From positions 372,001-436,000 of the forward strand of contig WSYJ01000030.1 of the NCBI GenBank assembly GCA_020186115.1: a stretch of 64,000 nt of DNA. Reading direction: 5' to 3'. Shown in pieces: positions 1 through 8,835 of the stretch. The stretch's first letter is position 1; every line of letters begins with the position of its first letter. The notes below the pieces were generated by a model, which did not search any database, had not been told where the DNA came from, and was given only the letters and a program-made list of their open reading frames with translations. The position numbers and the translations under genes were made by a program. The stretch is from Histomonas meleagridis. Taxonomy: Eukaryota > Parabasalia > Tritrichomonadida > Dientamoebidae.

Positions 1-149
1 TTTACATTATCATATTTATTACTCTTTGCAGCTTCAATTAGTGGTGCAGCACCCCTCCAATTTTTCAAATTAATATTAATCCCTTTCTGGTTAAGTAATA
101 GTGTAACAATATCAACATCACAATTTATACAAGCAAAAACAAGAGCTGT
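1..149 (-). CDS. Ankyrin module, 3' part of the DUF3447 gene (partial at window edge)
   Basis: Read on the minus strand, this stretch opens with Thr-Ala-Leu (ACAGCTCTT, 149-141) and encodes about 49 residues of ankyrin sequence without a stop until the window edge: TALVFACINCDVDIV, then LLLNQKGININLK, then a second repeat start GAAPLIEAAK. It lies downstream of the DUF3447 core at 171-1388, but a spacer of about 70 nt with a TAG stop separates the two frames. Here the second ankyrin repeat follows the first without any spacer, unlike the other loci in the window. I infer it is the next exon of the same gene; it could also be part of a pseudogene. Confidence 0.55.
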
Positions 150-170
150 TTGAAATATTATTAAAAATTT

Positions 171-1388
171 CTAAATATTTATTAGAAATATGATAAAAAT
201 AGTATTTGATTCTGAAAAAGGATTAAAAACATCAAAACTATTTACATTAATTTCTTTTTGCTCAAGTATATAATTAACAATATCAATATTATTTGATTCT
301 AAAGCAAAAAACAAAATGTATTTTGGTAAATTACTATTTTTGATAAGATATCTCAGTAAAAAAATATTCCCTAATATTGCAGATGATTTAATTATTGAAT
401 CATAAATTTTACTTTCTTTTTCCATTAAATAACAAAAAATTTCAAAATTATTATATCGAATACATTTTAATTTCATTCGATTAAAATCGCCTTTTCCTGC
501 TATTGCGTTATCATAAAGATAATAAAAAACATCATTTCGATGAAACTCAATTGCTGTTTCATATAATTCTAAATTTCGTGATTTTGATATATTGTCTATA
601 CATGTATTTATTATTTCTATATTTCCTCCAGCTACAACATATTTTGGTGTGTTTTTAGTTGACTTTCCATTTATAAATAAATATTTAAAACATTTAACTG
701 ATCCAAAATATGCACAATAATCAATCAAAGAAACTCCACTTTGATTAATATATCCACATCTTTCATATGTTGATGGTTCAACATTTTGGATGGAATTAAT
801 ACTATATTTGTCTATATATTCTTTTAAGTTTTCTATATCATCATTTCGAATAACTTTTATAATTTCTGCTGGATTAACTCCTTCTTTAACTAATTGTTTA
901 TGAAGTTTCCAGTTATCTTTGGAAAGTTTTTCCATGTCCTTTATAAATTGCCTGTGGAATAAATTGTCTTCATCTAAGATATTTTGGATTTCGCCTTGAG
1001 TTTTATAATGAGCAAAATATAATGTTTTTAAAGGCTTAATAAGACATGGTTGTATTAATTCTTGTTCTATCATTTTTTCAAGTAAGAAATAAGATTCATT
1101 TGTTTCCAATTTGAGAAGGAATTTCCCAAAAAGATCGAAAATTTTTATTTTGAGAATTTCACCAAGTTCTTTTAAATAATCAAAATACATGCTCGTGTCT
1201 TTCATTTGTGCAACAAAGTCTATGTAAATGAGTTGAAATATGATCAAATATGAGGAAAACTTTTCTTTTAATATTTTATTTGTAGAAACAGCCAGAATCT
1301 GAGTATTGTCTTTATTTATCGAAGATATTATTTGCTCAATTGATAATAAATACTTAAGATCTTCATCTTTGACATTTGAAACTCTCAT
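171..1388 (-). CDS. DUF3447 ankyrin-family protein (core ORF, 405 aa)
   Basis: This is a member of the large trichomonad DUF3447/ankyrin family, whose function is unknown. The N-terminal half is alpha-helical (about residues 1-160). Family hallmarks follow: KEGVNPAEIIKVIRNDDIENLKEYIDKY near residues 165-195, then PSTYERCGYINQSGVSLIDYCAYFGSVKCFKYLFINGK, then the AGGN-EII block around 250 and FHRNDVF around 285, all ankyrin-like. The ORF ends soon after EINVNSFDVF, exactly where the other loci in this window stop mid-ankyrin, and a further ankyrin frame resumes at position 149. The last 16 or so residues before the stop (PFSESNTIFIIFLINI) are therefore probably spacer read as protein. ATG at 1388 is the natural start, with AACGTT boxes about 30 bp upstream. 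Confidence 0.8.
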   Translation of the reverse strand: MRVSNVKDEDLKYLLSIEQIISSINKDNTQILAVSTNKILKEKFSSYLIIFQLIYIDFVAQMKDTSMYFDYLKELGEILKIKIFDLFGKFLLKLETNESYFLLEKMIEQELIQPCLIKPLKTLYFAHYKTQGEIQNILDEDNLFHRQFIKDMEKLSKDNWKLHKQLVKEGVNPAEIIKVIRNDDIENLKEYIDKYSINSIQNVEPSTYERCGYINQSGVSLIDYCAYFGSVKCFKYLFINGKSTKNTPKYVVAGGNIEIINTCIDNISKSRNLELYETAIEFHRNDVFYYLYDNAIAGKGDFNRMKLKCIRYNNFEIFCYLMEKESKIYDSIIKSSAILGNIFLLRYLIKNSNLPKYILFFALESNNIDIVNYILEQKEINVNSFDVFNPFSESNTIFIIFLINI

Positions 1389-1824
1389 AAAAGTTTTATT
1401 GATGATATTAAATTTTGAATAACGTTTACAAAAAAATTTTGAATTTTTCTTTCACAATAGAAAGTGTTTTGATTTGCTTATTAAGGAAAAAAATAGCATT
1501 ATGATGTTTTAAGCGTTGATTTATTTTTCTTATTGTTAATTGTGCTGCACATGTTTTTTTTTTTTAAATTTGATCTTATCAATTTTTTTAAAATGTGTTT
1601 TAATATGCATTAAATAGGATAAATAATATTGTAGGCAATGTTGAATTGAAGCTCATGTTTGAGGCGTAAAATAATATTCTGAATATTATTTAATAATTTC
1701 AAAATTTTATTTTTAGTTGTATAATTACCAACTGTGGACTCAGACCTTATGTTAAAAGATCGTTGACACATTTTTATTAAAATTTTAGACATTATAGGTT
1801 TTATCAACAAAACGATTTTCCATT
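1389..1824. other. Intergenic, no gene seen
   Basis: This 436-bp AT-rich stretch lies between the 5' end of the DUF3447 gene and the 3' end of the Rab gene. A 75-codon minus-strand frame at 1610-1837 has no coding character. I see T and A runs (for example 1555-1566) and the presumed DUF3447 promoter, but no RNA gene. Confidence 0.5.
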
Positions 1825-2412
1825 TCAAGAGCAACATTTCTTTTTGTCGTTGACTGTGTTTGTGGGGATCTTTATAGAAACGGGCTTTTCTTCTGGTTCA
1901 TTATCAAGTCTTTGTTTGATTGTTGATGCCATCACATTAAAAACTTCGTCGATACTATCACCAGTCTTGGCTGATGTTTCAAAGTATGGAACACCGAATT
2001 CTTTAGCAAATTCCAAACCTTCTTCAGGAGAAACTTCTCTTTGTAAATCAATCTTATTACCAATTAAAGCAACGGTAACACTATCATTTGCCTCTTTCGT
2101 GATAGATTCCATCCACATCTTTGTTTTAGTTAATGTTTCCTTTTTTGAAACATCGAAAACTAAAAGGATTCCATGAGCACCTCTATAATATGATTTTGTA
2201 ATGGTACGAAATTGTTCTTGCCCAGCTGTATCCCAAATTTGGAGTTTGATGGTAACTCCATCTATTTCAATCATTTTGATTTTAAAGTCAACTCCAACAG
2301 TTGTAAGAAAAGATTCATCAAAAGCATTATCACAGAACCTTGTGACAATGCATGTTTTGCCAACGGAGGATTCTCCGATGACTATGAACTTCATTTGCAT
2401 CTGCTTGTTCAT
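1825..2412 (-). CDS. Rab-family small GTPase (195 aa)
   Basis: A Rab GTPase acting in vesicle traffic on the cytosolic face of membranes. All G motifs are visible: P-loop GESSVGKT near residue 13, switch I TTVGVDFK, WDTAGQEQF with the Rab F-motifs following, NKID, and ETSAK. It ends in KKKCCS, a dicysteine geranylgeranylation signal. The sequence resembles Rab1/Rab8/Rab10-type proteins (YYRGAHGILLVFDV) but the subfamily is not decided. The frame is open further upstream to a TTG at 2469, but the first ATG (2412-2410, MNKQMQMKFIVIGE) places the P-loop at the usual distance from the N terminus, so I chose it. Nothing looks broken. Confidence 0.95.
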   Translation of the reverse strand: MNKQMQMKFIVIGESSVGKTCIVTRFCDNAFDESFLTTVGVDFKIKMIEIDGVTIKLQIWDTAGQEQFRTITKSYYRGAHGILLVFDVSKKETLTKTKMWMESITKEANDSVTVALIGNKIDLQREVSPEEGLEFAKEFGVPYFETSAKTGDSIDEVFNVMASTIKQRLDNEPEEKPVSIKIPTNTVNDKKKCCS

Positions 2413-2699
2413 TTTGGACTTCGGGGTGGCCCAAAAATAATTTATTATCCATCGTTTGCATAAGGGCAATAATTTATTTTTTGCTTAATTTATTAATCAT
2501 TTCCCGAATACTTAAAGCTATTTTCTTCATGCAAATTGGTTTGAGTCTAATTCAAGAGTAATTAAAATTGTTAACGTGTTATTCATTTCGAAATGAAATA
2601 TATAACTTAAACTAATATTTTTGTAAGCTAAAGCTCATTTTATTTTATATACTGCTACTAGCAATTAATAATAAACAAAAATATTTATTCACAAAAAAA

Positions 2700-3689
2700 T
2701 TAAATGTAATTACCCTCCAACAAATTAAAACTATTTCCATCAAATGGTGCTATCATTGGTACAGGTTCGCAAAAGAACCAATTATGGTTCATTGCATCTC
2801 TTGCTGATATTCTTCTACCAGGTTCATATACTATAAATTTAGATAACAAATCCACAGCTGGTTCGCTCCAGTTCGGGAATGCTTTGTGCATGTCTTGCGG
2901 CTCCTTTTGCTTGAAGACAATTTGCCCAAAGTCTGAGAGCTGCGAAAAACCTGGCCAACGCGTTTCATCAGGCGACCCGAGTAAGTTGGTGATGAATCCA
3001 AGCTGCTCAAGGTCTCCTTGTCCGGGGAAGAGTGGTTTTCCATTAAGTAATTCCGCCATCACACATCCAACAGACCATATATCAATGGCCTCACCATAGC
3101 CACGGTCACCAAGAAGGAGTTCAGGGGCTCTGTAAAAGGACGTGCCTACTTGGAGAGTCCATGAATGTGTTTCGTCTGTTATATTGGAACTTCCTGTTCC
3201 AATTCCAATAAGTTTCTCTGGTAAAATACGTGAAAGTCCAAGGTCACAAATCTTAAGAACACCTTTGTTGTTCATAAGAAGATTGGCGGGTTTTATGTCA
3301 CGATGAATTATTCCTAATTCATGGAGATGTGATAGACCGCGAAGAAGCATAAGCATGATACCTTTTACAATGGATTCTGGTACGTAAGGTAGTTGGACAA
3401 CTTGTGTGAGATTGTAGGGAAGATATTCCATAACAAGTGATAGATTGGGTGAATTTTGAATAACTTCATGAAGCTTAACAATGTTGGGATGTGATGAAAC
3501 AGAAAGTGCTTGGATTTCTCTGTAAAGAGCTACACTTGGTTCTGGAATTTTTGGATTTGGTGAAATTACTTTTACTGCATATTGTTCATTAGTTTGTAAA
3601 TTCTTGGTCTTATATACCATTGAAAAACGACCTTCGCCAATTAAAGTAAGTGGACCATATCCAGATCCCTTCAGTTGAACGTTCATCAT
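2700..3689 (-). CDS. CDK20/CCRK-like protein kinase (329 aa)
   Basis: A CMGC Ser/Thr kinase. It shows a glycine loop GEGRFSMVY (residue 18 on), the ATP-binding lysine in YAVKV, the catalytic loop HRDIKPANLL, SFYRAPELLLG, and DIWSVGCVMAELLNGKPLFPG. The stretch after this (DLEQLGFITNLLGSP, then WPGFSQL, then DLLSKFIVYEPGRRISA and NHNWFF-EPVP) follows CDK20 (CCRK, Chlamydomonas LF2) closely, a kinase controlling cilium or flagellum length. The DFG motif reads DLG (KICDLGLSR). The region between DLG and the GT of the activation segment is longer than in human CDK20 and rich in Gly and Ser. Its start lies 62 bp from the start of the divergent Sfi1-like gene, so the two probably share a promoter. 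Orthology to CDK20 is inferred from remembered similarity. Confidence 0.85.
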   Translation of the reverse strand: MMNVQLKGSGYGPLTLIGEGRFSMVYKTKNLQTNEQYAVKVISPNPKIPEPSVALYREIQALSVSSHPNIVKLHEVIQNSPNLSLVMEYLPYNLTQVVQLPYVPESIVKGIMLMLLRGLSHLHELGIIHRDIKPANLLMNNKGVLKICDLGLSRILPEKLIGIGTGSSNITDETHSWTLQVGTSFYRAPELLLGDRGYGEAIDIWSVGCVMAELLNGKPLFPGQGDLEQLGFITNLLGSPDETRWPGFSQLSDFGQIVFKQKEPQDMHKAFPNWSEPAVDLLSKFIVYEPGRRISARDAMNHNWFFCEPVPMIAPFDGNSFNLLEGNYI

Positions 3690-3751
3690 TTTTAATCGTC
3701 TTCAGGGTACCCCCAAATTTTTTAACGTTTTTTCCATTTTAAACGTACATA
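3690..3751. promoter_or_regulatory. 62-bp bidirectional promoter between kinase and Sfi1-like gene
   Basis: Only 62 bp separate the two ATG codons of the head-to-head genes at 3689 and 3752. The interval contains the near-palindrome AGGGTACCCCC and two AACGT-type boxes (TTAACGTTTT and AAACGTAC). Promoter function is inferred from position. Confidence 0.5.
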
Positions 3752-5779
3752 ATGAAAAAATGGAATGAAACAGAACTTTCTTTTTCTTCTCATGTACAAT
3801 TAAGTGACATTGAAACAAACTCAACTTTCTTAAAAACAAATGACAGTAGTAATTTGTCTCAAGATAAAGATATTATTTCAACAATTTTTTTTAATCATAA
3901 AATTCTAACAAAATGTTTGCAACAATGGAAAAAAATAGTTTTAGAAAAAAGGAAAAATAAAGTCAATGAAATTACGTTATATATTCAAATTAATAAATCT
4001 AAGCTAAAACTTTATTTTAATAAATGGATCAAACAAAAAAAATTTTTTCTAAAAGTTCAAAGTTTTGGCCAAAGAGCAAAAGCATCAAAAATATTTTTCC
4101 AGTGGAATTTTTATGTTAATTTTTTATTTGATCAGAGGAAAAAGTTTCTGAAAATTTTATTAATCAGAAGAAAGATATATGAAAAACGATATTTTGAAGA
4201 ATGGATTCGTTCACATCAACTTCTTAAACTATATGAAGATGTTTCTTATAAAAATCAACAAAACATTTGTAAAAAAGTTTTTCAATCCTTAATGATCAAT
4301 GTTAATGAAATGAATAAACAGAAAATAAAAGCGGAAAAAATCGAAAAAATTCATAAATTTTTTTCAGATAAAAAATTCTTTAATATATGGAAACACAAAC
4401 AAAAGCAGAAATTACTTGAAAGGTATCTAAATAAGAAAATTAATTTATTTCTTATGGAAAGAATGTTTCATAAATGGATTGAACACAAAAATAAAAATAA
4501 TTTTATTATTGATGCAAAAACATTCATTGAACAAAACAGGAAAAAATTTATAATGAAAAAAGCATTTGATAAATGGAATTTAAAGTTTAATATAAATGAG
4601 TCAAAAAGAGAAAGAGATAAATTTAACATTAATATTTTGAATAAATTCAAATTGAAAAAATATTTTTCTATTTGGAGTTGTAAATTTAATAAATATGTAT
4701 ATTATAGATTATCAACTTCTAAACTCATTGATTCACAAAGAAATCGAATATTAATCAAATGTTTTGGCATATGGTATACTTCATATAATATTATTACAAA
4801 GAAAAAAGATGAAACAAATCAATTAGAAAAAATATTTCTAAAACAAAAATGTGAAAAACTTTTCAGTAAATGGAAATCAAATTATATAATACATAAATAT
4901 GAAAAAGCGATTTTGAAACGAAACAATTATAAAATGTATTTATTATATATTAAACAATTTTATAATAAATGGAAAAACAATTTTTATTATGTAAAAGATA
5001 AAAAAGATAAATTAGAAAAGGCAAAAAAATTTAAATCTCTTTCACTTAAATTAAAAGTTTTTAATAGATTTAAAATATACACTGAAAAATCCATTTCTAA
5101 AAGAATTAATATCTTAAAAGCTGAAGAACATTATATGTTACATTTAGAAAGATATTCATTAATTTCATGGAAGTTTTACTTAGACAAGAACAAAAGAATA
5201 TATTTTTTGATCTCTGCTGTTCTTAATACATGGGCATATAAGTTACAAGAAAAAATATTTTGTAAATGGATTCAATATGTAAAATATAAAAAACGAAAAC
5301 GATCAGAAGAAATCGAAGCATCAAATGAATTTAATGAGAAAAAGTTAATGCTTATTACAAATGCTTTTATTATTGGAGCACAATCTTATGCTAAATTTGA
5401 GCCAATTGATGATAATAATGATGTTAGCAAAGAAGAAGAAGATTTTTTGGAATCGGATCCATTGCAATCTTTTGTTGATGATAATGATTATTATCAAAAC
5501 CTTGATAAATTACCATTACCAAAAAACCCAATATTTTATGTCGAAAAATCTAAAATTGAGAAACATATTGAACATGAAGAAGAATTTGATACAAAAACAA
5601 ATCAATTTGTTTATAGCGATAATATAAAACAAGAAGAAATTGTTTCAAATATCGAAAGTCGTTTGATTCAATTAAGTGAGAAATTAAAAAACGGTAGTGA
5701 AGAAGAAAAAATTGAAACAAAAAATAAAATTATTCAATTGATTCAAGATATCGATTTCCTTAGAAATAAGTTAAAATAA
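3752..5779 (+). CDS. Sfi1-type centrin-binding repeat protein (675 aa)
   Basis: From about residue 45 to 520 the protein consists of degenerate repeats spaced mostly 30-40 residues, each with an aromatic/hydrophobic residue three positions before an invariant Trp followed by Lys or basic residues: KCLQQWKK, YFNKWIK, FFQWNF, YFEEWIRS, FFNIWKHK, MFHKWIEH, AFDKWNLK, YFSIWS, CFGIWYT, LFSKWKS, FYNKWKNN and later KIFCKWIQY. This is the Sfi1 pattern, in which each Trp-containing helix binds one centrin in a basal-body or centrosomal fibre. The C-terminal 130 residues are acidic, ending in a short predicted coiled coil (ESRLIQLSEKLKNG onward). It is shorter than yeast Sfi1. The family call is from the repeat pattern, and the centrin partner is inferred. 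Confidence 0.82.
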   Translation: MKKWNETELSFSSHVQLSDIETNSTFLKTNDSSNLSQDKDIISTIFFNHKILTKCLQQWKKIVLEKRKNKVNEITLYIQINKSKLKLYFNKWIKQKKFFLKVQSFGQRAKASKIFFQWNFYVNFLFDQRKKFLKILLIRRKIYEKRYFEEWIRSHQLLKLYEDVSYKNQQNICKKVFQSLMINVNEMNKQKIKAEKIEKIHKFFSDKKFFNIWKHKQKQKLLERYLNKKINLFLMERMFHKWIEHKNKNNFIIDAKTFIEQNRKKFIMKKAFDKWNLKFNINESKRERDKFNINILNKFKLKKYFSIWSCKFNKYVYYRLSTSKLIDSQRNRILIKCFGIWYTSYNIITKKKDETNQLEKIFLKQKCEKLFSKWKSNYIIHKYEKAILKRNNYKMYLLYIKQFYNKWKNNFYYVKDKKDKLEKAKKFKSLSLKLKVFNRFKIYTEKSISKRINILKAEEHYMLHLERYSLISWKFYLDKNKRIYFLISAVLNTWAYKLQEKIFCKWIQYVKYKKRKRSEEIEASNEFNEKKLMLITNAFIIGAQSYAKFEPIDDNNDVSKEEEDFLESDPLQSFVDDNDYYQNLDKLPLPKNPIFYVEKSKIEKHIEHEEEFDTKTNQFVYSDNIKQEEIVSNIESRLIQLSEKLKNGSEEEKIETKNKIIQLIQDIDFLRNKLK

Positions 5780-5859
5780 AATGTTTTTTAATGGTTTAAT
5801 TATTTTTTTTTTTCTAAAGTTATTTTTCTTAAATTTTCAATGTGATTATATTAATATTA

Positions 5860-6624
5860 ATGAGTTTGATATTTCTACTTAGAACAATTTTTGCTGGTGA
5901 TTGTGCAGCAATTCTAAGAAGAGATATTAAGAAATATGGGGAAGAAACATTTAAAAAATTCACTACATTTTATGCACCAATTGCTTATTATGGAATTTCA
6001 TCTCCTTTAGAACTAAACCTCCCTCTTTTTATGTATTTAACAATAAATCAAAGAGCAGAATATCAAAATGGAAAATATGATATAATTCCATCAGAAGTAG
6101 CAAAAAATAATATACACAACGATTTTGAAGTAGGATGTCCAATGTACACCAAAGGCATGAATGAAACATGTTGTCTTCACAAAGAACCAGATGGATATGG
6201 TGTTACATTATTTTACATGACAAGAATACAAAGTCATTATGATAATTATAAGTTCAAAATTTTTCCAAAATGTTATAACTTAATAAAATATATTCCATGT
6301 GCTATTTGCCATGCAAATTTATCTAAAATGACATATATTGTTACTCATGAAAATAAGTCTCAGCCACCAATTCGTTCTTTTTCATTATGTAGTTCATATG
6401 CTACAAAAATTTATTATGCGTGCAAAAATATATTTTATAATGATCAAAGGATTATACCAAAAGGATTTAGTTTAAATGATTTTAAGAAAATTGTTCATTC
6501 TCCTCAAAAAGATATACCAAATGAAAATTGCATTTCCTCTGATCTTTTTAGTTCTTCTTCAAAAGAAAACCCACAAAACATAAAATTTCTTATAATTCTT
6601 TGTATTATAATTTTAATTCTTTAG
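5860..6624 (+). CDS. Secreted or membrane-anchored Cys-containing protein, function unknown (254 aa)
   Basis: Unrecognised. The N terminus (MSLIFLLRTIFAGDC) looks like a signal peptide and the last 14 residues (KFLIILCIIILIL) are a hydrophobic tail, suggesting a C-terminal transmembrane or GPI-type anchor. The middle has about a dozen cysteines, including CPMYTKGMNETCC and CYNLIKYIPCAIC, compatible with disulphides in an extracellular fold. The frame is open from a GTG at 5842, but the ATG at 5860 gives the better signal peptide. It lies about 60 bp downstream of the Sfi1-like gene on the same strand. Confidence 0.65.
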   Translation: MSLIFLLRTIFAGDCAAILRRDIKKYGEETFKKFTTFYAPIAYYGISSPLELNLPLFMYLTINQRAEYQNGKYDIIPSEVAKNNIHNDFEVGCPMYTKGMNETCCLHKEPDGYGVTLFYMTRIQSHYDNYKFKIFPKCYNLIKYIPCAICHANLSKMTYIVTHENKSQPPIRSFSLCSSYATKIYYACKNIFYNDQRIIPKGFSLNDFKKIVHSPQKDIPNENCISSDLFSSSSKENPQNIKFLIILCIIILIL

Positions 6625-6691
6625 TTAAACATAATAAACATTTCAAAGATTTCATTGTTTTTATTAAAAAAAAATGCGAAGGAAAATAAAT

Positions 6692-7702
6692 TTATTTATT
6701 TGAAAGCATTTTGTCTAATTGAATTATTTCCTTTTCGATTTTATCTAAACAGTTTACACTGCTAAACATAATGTTTTTGTTGTCTACTATCTCGAATTTG
6801 ATTGACGATTTCTTCTTTAAAATTTCTGCCACTTTTTCTATCGATGCGCTTTTTATTCGGCTGATTACGTAATCCAACGGAACAACTGTTGTAGTGAGCG
6901 CAAGATCGAGTAACACACGGAAGTCGTGCTCGATTATTAGTTCTTCTTTAAAGTTTTCGGCAAACTTTGAAAGATTATTTAAATTCGAATTGTAGCCCCA
7001 AATTTCGTCATTATCTCGCTTGGGACGATGTGTAGGAGGTATACGTTCTATAAAGACTTCCCACGAGCGATGGTTCAAATATGACGCAAGTGAAAGATTT
7101 TGAATAACTGCGGGGCGAATGTCTTTGGCTCGTTTAGATAAAGCAAGAGCTTTGCAAAAATCTTCTTCTGCACCACTAAAATCTTTAAGGAGCATTTTAT
7201 TGGCACCGCTATAGTAAAAGCATAATGTATCAATTCGGGAAAATTTAGAAATTGTTGGTTTTATTGTAGGGTCAGGTTTCTTCAAAAGACAAAGAAGGAA
7301 AAGGAGTACTCCTGTGAAAACTACAGGATCTTTTTCAAGGTATTTCTTAACAAATTTAGTAGCTTGTTCAAGAACATCTATTTCTTGGTATGCTTTAACA
7401 TACTTTATTAAAAGTCCAAATTTCATTTCTGTATCTTTGAAGTCATCAAATAATGAGAAACCAGATGATTCAAAAACATCGATATAGACTTTAGCTGCCT
7501 TTGGTAATGGAAGAAGTAATAGTAATTCGATTACGGAAAGTGTTCCTAATGAAAAAGCTTCCTCTTTAAGACCATCAGCTAATGAATTAGCATATGATTT
7601 TCTAAAAGATTTTATTTGATTTTTTAGTTTTCTTAAGTCGGCTTCTTCTTTTACTTTGTATTCTTCGTCTTTGAGTTTAATGGTTGAAAACATTCTATAC
7701 AT
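6692..7702 (-). CDS. PCI-type protein, COP9 signalosome subunit 3-like (336 aa)
   Basis: The protein is helical throughout. The stretch around residues 160-190 (RIDTLCFYYSGANKMLLKDFSGAEEDFCKAL) resembles the TPR-like part just before the PCI domain in CSN3 or Rpn3-type subunits. The remainder (EEFIIEHD-type helix, then DYVISRIKSASIEKVAEILKKKSSIKFEIVDNKNIMFSS) fits the winged-helix end of a PCI domain, with the C-terminal helix KIEKEIIQLDKML. CSN3 is part of the COP9 signalosome that deneddylates cullins. The family assignment is tentative; other PCI complexes (proteasome lid, eIF3) are possible. It is divergent with the SANT gene, with 105 bp between starts. Confidence 0.55.
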   Translation of the reverse strand: MYRMFSTIKLKDEEYKVKEEADLRKLKNQIKSFRKSYANSLADGLKEEAFSLGTLSVIELLLLLPLPKAAKVYIDVFESSGFSLFDDFKDTEMKFGLLIKYVKAYQEIDVLEQATKFVKKYLEKDPVVFTGVLLFLLCLLKKPDPTIKPTISKFSRIDTLCFYYSGANKMLLKDFSGAEEDFCKALALSKRAKDIRPAVIQNLSLASYLNHRSWEVFIERIPPTHRPKRDNDEIWGYNSNLNNLSKFAENFKEELIIEHDFRVLLDLALTTTVVPLDYVISRIKSASIEKVAEILKKKSSIKFEIVDNKNIMFSSVNCLDKIEKEIIQLDKMLSNK

Positions 7703-7807
7703 CTAACGAAAAAATGACACTTCGTAATTTTGCTTTTACAAAAAGTGCTGCCATTTGAAATTAACCGTTTTATCGGACCCAAAAAGTTTGAGAATTTTGC
7801 GGTTTTT

Positions 7808-8491
7808 ATGCTTCCTCCTGAGGGCGCTGGAATACAGAAGGAAAATATTTCATTTCCTGTAAACCAAGATGGTTCTAATGAACATAACCAAGTTGGTTCT
7901 GTTAAACAAAGTCAAATGAAATTACCTGATGATTTTGAAACATGGACACCATGTAAAAAACAAGCTTGGTTACAAATGGAATCAAATCCAAACAGTTTTT
8001 TCTATAGACATGTTTTACCAGGTGAAGAAAGAAAGTTAGGACATTGGACAGAAGAAGAAAAAAAATTATTTATTCAAGCCTTAAAAATTCATCCACCAAG
8101 CAATGGACATTGGGGGCTATTTTCGCGGCTTATCCCAGGAAGGGTTGGATATCAATGCAGCACATTTTATAATAAACTTGTTCAAGATGGAGAAATATCG
8201 AAGTTGGGATTCGAAGTCCCAGTTAAACCAGATACATTAGTAAGACCAAAGGATATTCGCCCATCTGTTATTAAGAATAATAATACATCACAAAAAAAAT
8301 CCGATGTTATTCATACAAACCCACAAGTTCAGAAAAATAATCCCACTATATCATTCAGTGGGAATGTTTTCGCATATCAACATAATCCAATTGGGTCAGA
8401 TAATTTTTTGATAGTTCCTGATCTGCCAAAAGAAAATATTGTGCTGGATATTGGCGACGTGCTTGTGAGGTCGAACAAAAAAAATGTGTAA
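7808..8491 (+). CDS. SANT/Myb-like domain protein (227 aa)
   Basis: A single SANT/Myb-like helix-turn-helix lies around residues 80-130: GHWTEEEKKLFIQALK, then HWGLFSRLIPGRVGYQCSTFYNKL, with the spaced Trp residues typical of Myb repeats. The rest is low-complexity and probably disordered. One Myb-like repeat suggests a DNA-binding or chromatin role; no target can be deduced. The frame is open upstream from a TTG at 7730, but the ATG at 7808 (MLPPEGAG) is the first methionine start and leaves room for the 105-bp shared promoter with the PCI gene. Confidence 0.75.
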   Translation: MLPPEGAGIQKENISFPVNQDGSNEHNQVGSVKQSQMKLPDDFETWTPCKKQAWLQMESNPNSFFYRHVLPGEERKLGHWTEEEKKLFIQALKIHPPSNGHWGLFSRLIPGRVGYQCSTFYNKLVQDGEISKLGFEVPVKPDTLVRPKDIRPSVIKNNNTSQKKSDVIHTNPQVQKNNPTISFSGNVFAYQHNPIGSDNFLIVPDLPKENIVLDIGDVLVRSNKKNV

Positions 8492-8635
8492 TTCCAATAT
8501 TCATAGTAAAATATTTGTCTTTTTGATTTTTTACTTTAATAATTAAGTCAACTTTTATTAATTACTTTATCATGCTATATGCAGACATGTATTAAGTTTC
8601 CAATTATTCTCTTTGTTTGGTGGTCTTAAATATCA

Positions 8636-8835
8636 ATGAAATATCTTGAAATTCCTTCAACATCAAAGAAAGTTTGAAACTTCATTGCAAAAGGAATTAA
8701 ATCAAATGAATTATCAAATCAGCACATTGCAAAAGATGTTCATTTATTAATCAAAAGAAATTACATTAAGAGATTATTTATTAAGCTGTATATGAGCACA
8801 ATGAATGATTTACACAAAAAGTGGATATCATTTGC
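8636..8835 (+). pseudogene. Possible gene remnant with one in-frame TGA
   Basis: From the ATG at 8636 one frame runs through the gap between the SANT and C39-like genes with a single TGA after 13 codons. The reading has coding character and a helix-turn-helix feel (IKSNELSNQHIAKDVHLLIKR). It continues as a shadow frame inside the neighbouring gene, so its true end is unknown. I do not recognise the family; it may be a transposase or regulator scrap, or chance. Confidence 0.2.
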
